Origin: Tetrapisispora phaffii CBS 4417
Taxonomy: Eukaryota > Ascomycota > Saccharomycetes > Saccharomycetales > Saccharomycetaceae
Direction: 5' to 3'
Assembly (NCBI RefSeq): GCF_000236905.1
Contig: NC_016533.1
Location: forward strand, 1 to 64,000
Length of the DNA: 64,000 nucleotides
A model generated the notes under the pieces. It searched no databases. It worked only from the letters and a program-made list of their open reading frames with translations, and was not told where the DNA came from. Every line of letters begins with the position of its first letter. Within the stretch, counting starts at the first letter, position 1. The position numbers and the translations under genes are program-made. Positions 11,172 to 20,723 of the stretch are shown here, piece by piece.

Positions 11172-12486
11172 TTCCTTTTCTCCCTGCTTCTTTTCCCTCT
11201 CGCATTCTATACCTGTTAAACGTTAGCTAAAAATTTAACAATATTAGTTGACACCTAATAAAATTAGTTAATTTATCGAAATGATGTTATCTAGTGCAAA
11301 TATACAACCCAGCTATGTATATACTAATAATTAGTATATGTTTTTTAAGCACTAAAAAAAGGCAAAAAAAAAGGCAAAAAAAAGAAATTAAGAAGAGAAC
11401 TTCCCCCAAGAAACAAATAAACGTCTTAACAATAGCGCGCACGAGAAAATCAAAGAATGTCTTCTTTGTTTTAAAGGCGGTGTTGTTTGTTTTCCCGTTA
11501 CGGACAGTATAGAACACCAAATTATTATAAATTGACAACGGACGATTATTTCCCACAGAAAAAGGAAAGCAAATAAAACGAGAATTGGTTTTCCTCGCCC
11601 GGCTTTCCACTGGAAACATATAAAGAAGAACGATGATTAAGCTAAATTGCTTGTTTGTCCAATACATTGACTAGCCTGTTATGTAACTTTTCTTCTCGAC
11701 AGTTTTCTGACGGATTCTTCTTTAGGACATAAATGCGTATTCTTATTAAATCGCACGGAATTTCTTAGTAATTTTTGAGATATTTTTTTCTAAATTAGTG
11801 TTTTCTTTCTTTTTTTTTTTAGCTTTAGTCGTCCTTGGAGAACACTGGACTGCGCAAGAGGTTCCGTGATGTTTGTACCATGATCTTAGGGGATGTTAAT
11901 TAGTGTTAATATTAACTATCACGAGAGGGTTCGATTTAGCTAAAAATATCGAACGATCTTTAATAAAAGACGGAGATTAGCTCCTTTGTCAGTTCAGATC
12001 ATGCTCTTTTCCAACAAAGAAATCTAAAACTGCCACGTTGTCTATTTTCAATCATCCGCTCGAAAAAAATAGCGACAGATTCCTGAGATTTAAAAAATAG
12101 ACTGATTAAGCCTACAACCGCATTTAGACGTAGCGATCTCGACATAAAATCGTAGAATTGTCCCCCCTCTCCGTCTCCCCTCCCGATTTAGTAACTGACA
12201 CGTATTCACTATTATTGGTAATGCTTGTTGGGCTGCTTCCTTCTTTGTGATAAATGAGGTCGGGGCAGGGATCAGAGGGAAGCGAGGCATAATCGCTTAA
12301 TACAGGAAGTCAATTTGGTTAATAAATATGGGTTTCTTGTTGAGCGGGTTAACAATACCTTTCGTACCTGAAGCAGCACTTGTTACGCTGCATTTTGTGA
12401 ACTTAGAAAATATGGGAATTGTTTTAATACGTTTTCGAAAATACATGTCCAGAAGCACAAATATTTCTTTGCTTTTTTTTCATTCG

Positions 12487-12494
12487 TGACGTCA
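12487..12494. promoter_or_regulatory. CRE site TGACGTCA
   Basis: Exact ATF/CREB palindrome, bound in yeasts by bZIP factors such as Sko1, Aca1 and Cst6. It lies about 2.1 kb upstream of the flocculin-like start, far for a yeast promoter unless that promoter is unusually long. Confidence 0.4.
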
Positions 12495-14206
12495 CTCCGT
12501 AATCCGTTTTGAGGTTCAAAATGGACATATGCTAATTGTTAGCAATGAAATACTCTGACAATTAAATGATATCGGATCGGATAGCTAACTAACGTAATTG
12601 ATTATACTCGAGGCAACAAAAGCACAGTACTTCTTTTGAACACGTTATTCTACACTACTTTGAATTTTCCTTTCCGTAGATATCCAAAGATTATATAAGT
12701 TAGTTACATCTACCACGGTATCTCGGTGGCTTATCGCCATCTTGTAAAAAGGTTTTAATTATAGTGTTCGGAATGGTTACCAAACAGAGTTCCGGCTTTA
12801 AGTTCATTTTTACTCTGTCACCAATGGTGCAATACTGATTCTTAAAAGGGCAAGAAACTCGTTTTACGTTCTATGAGAACAGTTAAGTCCAGTCAAAATA
12901 TTGATGATAATAAGCTTTACTTAATTAATATGTCTTAGAAAATTCTTATACACCAAACATATCGGTCCTGGTGGATAATTTTTTTTCATATATTGTTTTT
13001 GGAAGTAAGCACAATATTATTTGTTTTGGGGTTCCTAACCTGATAAATTGTTATAATATTGTTAATATTAGCACAATAATAATGTTAGCTGTATCTATAT
13101 TATATAGGAAAACGATAATAAAAATAATTAATGTCCGACGGAATAGAAATAAATAAAGATAAAAATGAATCAAGCGTTTGGAATATAAGCCTCAACTTTT
13201 ATCATTGTGCAGAATTATGGGTAATAATAATTTAAGAATTAAATAACTTCTATATTTTAGACTACAGCAGAATTAAATACCTTAAAACTAACCTTCGGAA
13301 ATAAAGTTGTTGTATTATTTATTAAATAACGAAATACTACGACTAATTACACTAAATAAAACAACTGTTCCTACCATCACATTGCATAGCAGTTGTAATG
13401 CAGCTAAAATGTTATTGTATGACATTAACTGCAACTATTAATTGTTGACACGGGATGTTAAAGATACAGAATGCATACATTTTTACTCTTTAATTTATTG
13501 TTTAAAATTGCATTTTGTTACTGGGTTTCTATGAAATTTGCATTTATAGGTAAACAAACGAAAAATTAGGATTGATGTCTCGATTAGTTGAAATTTAATC
13601 ATCGCCAGCAAATACTGACCCAAAAAATCCAAATAATTTATCTGGCTTAGATGGTCCAAACTAGGTATTGCACATTGCCATTGAATACATAGTATAGCAT
13701 CATTGATTTATTAAGAAAAACATTTATCCAATTAAATTAGAATATTCGTATTTTACATCCTATGTATAAAATATTTCAATTTGATTCTCTCTTTATTTAC
13801 TAAAGAGATAAAAGATAGTTTTAATATGTTAGATTTTATGCAGTGATGATAAATTGATGTTTTATAAGTATTTGGCTGGCAGTTAAAGCAAAATAAGGTA
13901 GAAACTTTGTAGCCTATTTTTAAAAGACATTTTCTCTTTTTCGCTTTATTTTCATTGCTAAAATACAATCAAAGATGCCAGATGCATTATTGTTGCTTCC
14001 GAAGGTAAAAATCACTGTACCAACTATGTAACAATTCCTTATGGGGAATAAGTTGATAGTTTGCAAAATTTCATCGGTTAGTTCACAAGCAACTAAAAGG
14101 TAATCAAAGTTCATCATAAAATTAATATATTTTCATTACATCCACCCAAGTAGTTGAACATACGAAACTCATTGTACAACGGAATTCATAGTTTTGGACC
14201 ATCAAA

Positions 14207-15199
14207 TTAAATTAACTTTGATGGCTTTGACCATGGCATTTTTCCTTTAATAAATCTGTCAAAGAACTCCCTATCGGAAATATCTCCATCAAAAGAAATT
14301 AACTCTAAAGCCTTATAGCCGGGAAATCGTTTGTGATGGTTGCGATAAAATTTTTTTTCAGCTAGTTTACCACGTATACCATACCAATCATTTTTAAATA
14401 AAGCTAGAGCATTATCTTCTTCAGATTTTTGTAAACATTTGTAATATCCTATGCATATGGGATCGTTATTTATTTCTTTGATGTCATTGGGATTTTTCAA
14501 ATAGTTCAAGTAAAGTGGATTTGGCTCATATGATATGTATTCGACATCCTCAAGGTCAAAATTAATAGCATTTAAATGATAATTCAGAAACCTTTCTTTT
14601 TTGAATCCAAACCCAACAATAGTTATCTTGTTGGGGTAGTTATCAGTGTATTCTTTAAATCTATATAGAGAATACAATACGTTTTGGAATGAATCTAAGG
14701 AAAATTCTTCAGTAGTAATAAACGATTTTGTCATTATTTCACTAATATCCATTTCTAAAACAGCAGCTGATGAAATTATATCTTTTATCAAACATTCGAT
14801 TTCCTTATCTCCTCTGAAAGCTGATATTGAACCGTACTTATAGTTGGAGAATATGGTATTTAACACACGGCAATAACTTTGGGCTTCAGAATCTCTTGTT
14901 GTTTTACAAGTTTGTGAACCACTAAATATTAATATGGGATAATTTCTTAATGATTCATCCAAAATATCATTGTTTTTGACAATATGTTTAATCAAGGTCT
15001 GGACAGCTTTTAATGCATGTTTTATAAAACTGATATGATCGTGGCCCTCTTTTTGGAAATCTGCAAGGTCCCATGATCCACCATCTTGACCATAGTTTCC
15101 AATTTTATCATTTGATCTGTAAGTTGGGTCCCAAATTGAATGACAAGGAACCAGAATTAAATGCTTACTCAATGAAAAATATTGATCCTCATTCATCAT
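14207..15199 (-). CDS. DUF218-family protein
   Basis: 330 codons, with ATG at 15197-15199 and a second Met directly after it. The N-terminus has a hydrophobic strand ending LILVPCHSIW (about residues 13-22). Further on come FQKEGHDHISFIKHALKA (about 49-66), LIFSGSQT followed by a DSEAQSYC segment (about 90-107), a TTEEFSLDSFQNVLYS helix (about 162-177) and KITIVGFGFKKERF (about 192-205). This succession fits the DUF218 fold: substrate-site strand, SGG-like loop, SEA box, then a long helix before the Rossmann-like second half. The C-terminal third is variable. No signal peptide or membrane span, so probably soluble. Molecular function is unknown in fungi; bacterial DUF218 proteins act in envelope metabolism, which cannot be transferred here. 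It stands alone between two long gene-poor stretches, as expected for a subtelomeric accessory gene. Confidence 0.7.
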   Translation of the reverse strand: MMNEDQYFSLSKHLILVPCHSIWDPTYRSNDKIGNYGQDGGSWDLADFQKEGHDHISFIKHALKAVQTLIKHIVKNNDILDESLRNYPILIFSGSQTCKTTRDSEAQSYCRVLNTIFSNYKYGSISAFRGDKEIECLIKDIISSAAVLEMDISEIMTKSFITTEEFSLDSFQNVLYSLYRFKEYTDNYPNKITIVGFGFKKERFLNYHLNAINFDLEDVEYISYEPNPLYLNYLKNPNDIKEINNDPICIGYYKCLQKSEEDNALALFKNDWYGIRGKLAEKKFYRNHHKRFPGYKALELISFDGDISDREFFDRFIKGKMPWSKPSKLI

Positions 15200-18100
15200 T
15201 GCTTTCTATATTATACATGGCTCTTTGTTAGTTGCATGATTACAATAAAAATAATATTGCAAAAGGTTTTCTTCATTAACTATCATTAAATCCTTTAATT
15301 TTTTTCAAATAAATCTCTATCGGATATTTTACCCGTATTTTCATATTCGAAATTTAAGAGATCTCATTTCAAGATGAGTTACATACAAAAGAAGGTCAAC
15401 GGAATCATATGCTGTTTGAATAAGCATCGATAGATGGCAATCTGGCAGTCATTTTTAGGATCTCATTATAGGTAGATGATAAAAACTTAAGGTAAAACTG
15501 ACAATATAAAAGCAAAGGAAAAGATATGAAAGTGAATGTCAGTAGTGGTTTGAGTCCCGTACAGACATAGAATTTAAGAACGAGACGAGTCATGTAAAGG
15601 TACGAAATGAATAAAAAAATAAATAGAGTGGGCCTTAAATAACTGTGGTCACCTATTATCCTACTTTCCAGTTTTTATACACAAACGTTTGAACTCAAAC
15701 AGCTAAACACTAAAATATAAGAATTTTCGTCTCTGCCTGCAATATCTCAACAACAAACACAGAACCTAAGTTGAATTTTTCTATTATGCAAGACTGTGAG
15801 TCTCATAAATACTATTTGAATTTTTAATAATAACAAATCTGTTAAACTAGTTTATTTGTTGCTTTTTGAGATATGAAACATCCCTACCATTTATGGAAAG
15901 ATTGAGAACAAATTAAAGCTCGGTCAATGATTCTTTACTGTTTAATATTATTTGCGATTCCATTGCAGCAGAGATGGCTTACGATTGGCTAAAAATGTGA
16001 CTAATAGTTGATAGTGAATAATCATCTGATAAGCAAGCGGGAAACACAAATAAAGAGTAGTCTCGTTGATGTGACGAAAAATGAAAGAGCTTTAGAGCTG
16101 CCCTCTACTGAACAAAGATAATTAGCGAAAAGAATATTCCCATGGCTGTAACGAGTTTTATATTAGATACGTTTTGGCATAAATAATCAATATTTAAGCG
16201 TATTATTGTAATGACACCACTGTAAAGACAAAGAGGTCTGCTCATTAGCGAGACAAATAGAAAATAAGGATTGCTTAATCTATCATAAACTGTTGGAGAA
16301 GAAGTTTAACTATCTTGGAAACAACTCAGTAGAATGCAGGTACAATTAGTTATTAAATTAGAGCTATTATGAGAGGAAGTACTTTATACGCTGGAATAAG
16401 TTCAGAGCATTTACATGATTACTAATATATTGTTATATCTGATTTGACCAGGAAAATAGGAAATTAATTTGCGACGATTCGTTTGTAAGCATTTCTTTTA
16501 TATGCTTCTTGAGGCATGTATGTTCTGAAGTTTCTTGAAAGTTGAATCAATTTGTGTTGAATATAAAATCGATGAGAATGTTTATATCTTGCCTAACTTG
16601 ACTTAGTCTGCCAAATAGTATGACACATGCCTGAATTAGGAAAGATTACATATCACAGTCGTGATGGTTTGTCATTCATATAAGTGGACGAGGCAAACGT
16701 CACAATCCAAATTGGAACAGAAGATCACTCAATATATTTAACATGTCTTGCGAAGATGGAATGGTTTCGTAACCGTGACAGAAATCATTGGTATAAATAC
16801 CAGGGTTTTTCCGACCATGTAAAATAAATCAGCTGTCTTAATCAACTTGTATAAGTAGTATATTTTATATATTATTTGTTTTAAATAGATCCCCACGGGG
16901 AATCATAATATAATACTGACTCTTAAGAATGAATAATCAAGTAAAATCTAATGTTCACCACATGATATGTAAATCCATAATTTTAAGTAATCAAGCATGG
17001 ACTATTGCAGTGCTTGAAGACCATTCTTTTTTCCAAACTGAGCTTAGCCACAAATTAAATGAACATATTCTTTCCTCAGGCTGTATCGTGAATTTATTTA
17101 CAAATTTGAGTAGCAGCATGCATGTAAATGTTCACCACCACTGGATATTTTCATTATTATAGACTATTCAATTTTGCTTGGACATAGAAATAACAGGGGA
17201 AAGTTGCATTGATGCAAAAAAGGTTGGATATCAAATATGGCAAGGTTGTGCATCGGCGACACTTGAGTAAGAGTGGACCAAAAAATAAGAAAATACTAGT
17301 TTCTGTTATTTTTATGTCTACACAAAATAATATCATAAATGACTGACCTTCGATAAAATATACCATTTCGAATCTGATACTCAGCGAACCAGGCGTAAAT
17401 GAATAACTGATGCACTTAGACAAAAAGCGAGTACATAGCAAAGTATACGTGTTGATTATTAGCTTTTAGTTGAGTATTCATATTTTAAGAGTCCGCAGTA
17501 TGTTATAATTCTCCGTGAGGGTCTCTATATATAAATAATGTATGTAATATACTAATTATACAAGTTGATAAAGACAGGTCGAATTCTCTTACATCGTTGG
17601 AAAACTCTTGGTATGTATACTTATGATTTCTGGCACGATCGTGAAAGATTCCCATCTTCCAGCCACGTAAGATACAGTACCAGTTTCGTGTTTCAGTTCA
17701 AATTGCATCACTGACGTTCAAATTTACATTTAGACACCCAAATACAGTGTTTAACGGGAAGATGACAAACTGTGAGGGATCAATGTTGTCACCCCTACAG
17801 TAAACAATAAAAAAACCACACGAGTCACGTGACGCGTAAAAGTACGTCACGATATGTACAGTTCGCTTCTGCGTCGCCTAGCAAGTCCTGTAGAGAGGCC
17901 GACGACACCAGCTTGAGATCACGGTAACAGTCACGTGATAGCTGGCATGCAGTGAGAGAAGCGCGCACGACGATCCTTCCATTCCGTTACAGATCCAACC
18001 ACCCGGCATACCAGCCGTCCAACACTGACCTCGCTTATGATTGCCTTTTTAGGACACCATCCACTTGCCTACTGCGATTCTCCTTCCGTCTCCACGCCCA

Positions 18101-18944
18101 TCGCCGCTTCCGCAGCCAAGATTAAGCCGGAGGACTAAACCAGCACCACGTGACACTGGCTAATTCCACCAGCACATTGCACGATCCCCCCGTGGGTGCC
18201 GCGCGATGCCGCTTGCCAGCCAGCTGTGGAATGCGCGCGAGCACACAGCCCGGGTAACCAACCACCGGCGCACCGGCTGCCGCTGCGCTTCGTGCGCGAC
18301 GACGCCGACAACGGTGCCACGCAGGATAAAAAGAAACGAGATAACACTGCAGAGGGCACACTACGAAATACCGCGATCTCATTGGTCCCGCGTCCTGAGC
18401 AGAGAACGGACCGCCTCGAGACGTTGCCGTCGTTCGCTGAAACAGTCTTCCTGAGCTGACTTTGCTATCTCTGCAAGGGCTGTGCAATAAATGACGTAGT
18501 GTTAACACAACCGACAGTGAGTGAATAACGAATATATAAGACACGGTCTTTTGCTGAAACTTCGACTTATCACGATGGAACAAAGGTTTCCATGGACGTT
18601 CATAGGCAAAGGACATGCTCTCAGATAGTGTCTGCATCTTCTTTTCTTTTCACTGCTCGAATGCAAGTTTCTTATCTGGAATATAATTTGATACTGATAA
18701 GACCTCGATGGAAAAGAACATGTTGGTTCTTTGCAATCGTATATAAGGCATAAACATATCTACATCAATCGATGTCTAATTTTTCTTTCTGTTAGCACCA
18801 GTCTCTTTTTATCTTCAAGGAGACTCCGATGTTTGTCACTTCTTGCTCTCTCTTCTCTCCTTTATGTAAAAACAAGATTACAAAAAGTCAACTCCTAGTC
18901 GTATACCTGGGCACTACGTAATCAACTCAGCAATTACCAAAAAA
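15200..18944. other. 3.7-kb stretch with no recognisable gene
   Basis: AT-rich up to about 17.8 kb, then GC-rich to about 18.45 kb. A 77-codon plus frame at 16929-17162 has a TATA-like GGTATAAATACC about 140 bp upstream (near 16788) and a small CCCC-AC-GGGG inverted repeat near 16893, but no recognisable product. Frames in the GC-rich part overlap on both strands and look like chance. The last 400 bp are the GDH promoter, with TATATAAG at 18740-18747 about 200 bp before the ATG. No tRNA-like B box or LTR was found. Confidence 0.5.
17820..18460. other. GC-rich island upstream of GDH with three CACGTGA sites and a Reb1-like site
   Basis: Base composition rises sharply compared with both sides. 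It contains GTCACGTGAC at 17824-17833, TCACGTGA at 17931-17938, CACGTGAC at 18147-18154 and CGGGTAA (Reb1-type) at 18251-18257. CACGTG cores are bound by Cbf1/Tye7-type bHLH factors. The island lies 0.5-1.1 kb before GDH; whether it regulates GDH is unknown. Confidence 0.5.
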
Positions 18945-20330
18945 ATGTCTTCTTCACAACCAATTGAACCAGAATTCCAACAAGCTTATGATGAAATTGT
19001 TTCATCTTTAACTGATTCTACTCTGTTCGAAAAACAACCGAAGTACAAGAAAGTGTTACCTGTGGTCAGCGTCCCAGAGAGAGTTATTCAATTCAGAGTC
19101 ACTTGGGAGAATGATAAAGGTGAACAAGAAGTCGCTCCGGGTTTCAGAGTGCAATACAATTCAGCTAAGGGGCCTTACAAAGGTGGTTTGCGTTTCCACC
19201 CTTCTGTCAACTTATCTATTTTGAAGTTTTTAGGTTTTGAACAGATCTTCAAAAATGCTTTAACAGGGTTAGATATGGGTGGTGCTAAAGGTGGTCTTGC
19301 CGTCGATTTGAAGGGAAGATCTGACAACGAAATCAGAAGAATCTGTAACTCTTTCATGAGGGAATTATCGAGACATATCGGCCAAGACACAGATGTTCCA
19401 GCAGGTGATATTGGTGTCGGTGGTCGTGAAATCGGTTACTTATTCGGCGCCTACAGAAGTTACAGAAACTCATGGGAAGGTGTCTTAACCGGTAAAGGTT
19501 TGAACTGGGGTGGGTCTTTAATCAGACCAGAAGCCACCGGTTACGGTCTAGTCTACTACACTCAAGCAATGATCGACTACGCCACAAAGGGTAAAGAATC
19601 GTTTGCTGGTAAGCGTGTTGCCATCTCTGGTAGTGGTAACGTTGCTCAATATGCTGCTTTGAAGGTCATCGAATTAGGCGGTATTGTTGTATCTTTATCA
19701 GACTCTAAAGGTGCTATCTTCTCTGAAACAGGTATCACTGCGGATCAGGTCACTGCAATTGCTGAAGCCAAGATTAACTTCAAGTCCTTACAACAAATTG
19801 TTGCTGAATATTCTGTTTTCACCGAAGATAAAATTAAATACATCGATGGCGCTCGTCCATGGGTTCACGCTGGCAAGGTAGACATCGCCTTACCTTGTGC
19901 TACCCAAAACGAAATTTCTGGTGATGAAGCTAAGGCTTTAGTTGCTGCTGGTGTAAAGTTTGTCGCTGAAGGTTCTAATATGGGTTCTACCCCAGAAGCT
20001 ATTAGAGTCTTCGAAACTGCTCGTTCCACTGCCTCTTCCGTCCCATCTGCTGTTTGGTACGTTGGTGGTAAAGCTTCCAACTTAGGTGGTGTCTTAGTCT
20101 CTGGTTTAGAAATGGCTCAAAACTCTCAAAGAGTATCATGGACTAGAGAAACCGTCGACAAAGAGTTAAAGAAGCGTATGATTAACTGTTTCAACGACTG
20201 TATCGAAGCTGCTGAAACTTACAGCAAAGAGAGTAACACCTCCACATTACCATCTTTAGTCAAAGGTGCTAACTTGGCTTCTTTCATTAAAGTTGCTGAT
20301 GCCATGTTTGACCAAGGTGATGTCTTTTAA
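18945..20330 (+). CDS. GDH1: NADP-dependent glutamate dehydrogenase
   Basis: 461 residues, with ATG at 18945 in an A-rich context. The enzyme converts 2-oxoglutarate and ammonium to glutamate using NADPH, the main ammonium-assimilation step, in the cytosol. The active-site segment [16 protein letters not shown] is at about residues 109-124, with the catalytic Lys near 115. The dinucleotide-binding loop ([12 protein letters not shown]) is near 228-239. [15 protein letters not shown] (about 151-165) is also typical of hexameric NADP-GDHs. Length is close to S. cerevisiae Gdh1 (454) and Gdh3 (457). Those two are WGD duplicates (YOR375C, YAL062W); this is the single syntenic copy, so the symbol stands for either. 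Codon use is that of a highly expressed gene. A TATA element is about 200 bp upstream. Confidence 0.95.
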   Translation: MSSSQPIEPEFQQAYDEIVSSLTDSTLFEKQPKYKKVLPVVSVPERVIQFRVTWENDKGEQEVAPGFRVQYNSAKGPYKGGLRFHPSVNLSILKFLGFEQIFKNALTGLDMGGAKGGLAVDLKGRSDNEIRRICNSFMRELSRHIGQDTDVPAGDIGVGGREIGYLFGAYRSYRNSWEGVLTGKGLNWGGSLIRPEATGYGLVYYTQAMIDYATKGKESFAGKRVAISGSGNVAQYAALKVIELGGIVVSLSDSKGAIFSETGITADQVTAIAEAKINFKSLQQIVAEYSVFTEDKIKYIDGARPWVHAGKVDIALPCATQNEISGDEAKALVAAGVKFVAEGSNMGSTPEAIRVFETARSTASSVPSAVWYVGGKASNLGGVLVSGLEMAQNSQRVSWTRETVDKELKKRMINCFNDCIEAAETYSKESNTSTLPSLVKGANLASFIKVADAMFDQGDVF

Positions 20331-20723
20331 ATTTTGTAAAATGATCACAAAACTTAATCAAATCATATCGTTTACGAAAAATTCGCACTCTTAACGAACT
20401 AAACAATCATAAAACATAATTCTTTAATGTAATTAAACCAAGTATATAGAACATTAATGTTAAATTATATGTATAGTATAATTTGCTAATAATAAATATA
20501 AAATTAAGCATTCTCATATTGAACGTAACATAAACGAATTCTTTTGATATTTTGTATAATTCAGATACCTATATTCAAAAATTTAGATCAAAATCAAAAC
20601 TTTCAAACAAATAAAGTTAAACTTATGATTTAAAATCGTGTGGCAACGATCCTTGGAACCTAAGATTACCAATATATCCCATATCATTAAACATACAGGA
20701 AACTTGAAAGTATCTATGAAGGA
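20331..20723. other. GDH 3' region and CNE1 promoter
   Basis: AT-rich, 393 bp between two genes on the same strand. In S. cerevisiae chromosome I, BDH2, BDH1 and ECM1 lie between GDH3 and CNE1; none is present here. No specific element recognised. Confidence 0.6.

Larger units (their letters stand above)
10399..14206. other. 3.8-kb stretch without convincing genes, upstream of the flocculin-like gene
   Basis: This is the 5' side of the flocculin-like gene. Small frames (for example 11287-11667 minus, 12971-13156 plus, 13920-14117 minus) are AT-rich or come from homopolymer tracts and match nothing I know. Visible landmarks: A-rich tracts split by GGC at about 11350-11390, a 12-bp palindrome around an ACGCGT at 11128-11139, an inverted repeat at 11151-11171 (10-bp arms, 1-nt centre), a small hairpin at 10686-10702, and a CRE palindrome at 12487-12494. 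The size is comparable to the unusually long promoter of S. cerevisiae FLO11; a regulatory role is inferred. Confidence 0.5.

Noticed and set aside
11287..11667. 126-codon minus-strand frame
   Set aside because: Much of it is translated from A/T homopolymer tracts (Phe/Leu-rich); no recognisable family.
12971..13156. 61-codon plus-strand frame
   Set aside because: Ile/Asn-rich product of AT-rich DNA; expected by chance.
13753..14117. Two overlapping minus-strand frames that might be a small gene with a frame change or intron
   Set aside because: The first (MMNFDYLLVACELTDEIL...) looks protein-like, but no splice signals, no family likeness and no clean join were found. Kept only as a possible relic.
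16550..16930. Possible solo LTR (TGTTGAATATAAAA… with a TATA-like block)
   Set aside because: No matching TG…CA ends, no target duplication, no primer-binding site and no partner copy in the window.
18122..18637. 171-codon minus frame and overlapping plus frames in the GC island
   Set aside because: Several long frames on both strands in the same GC-rich DNA; Arg/Ala/Ser/Pro-biased products without domains.
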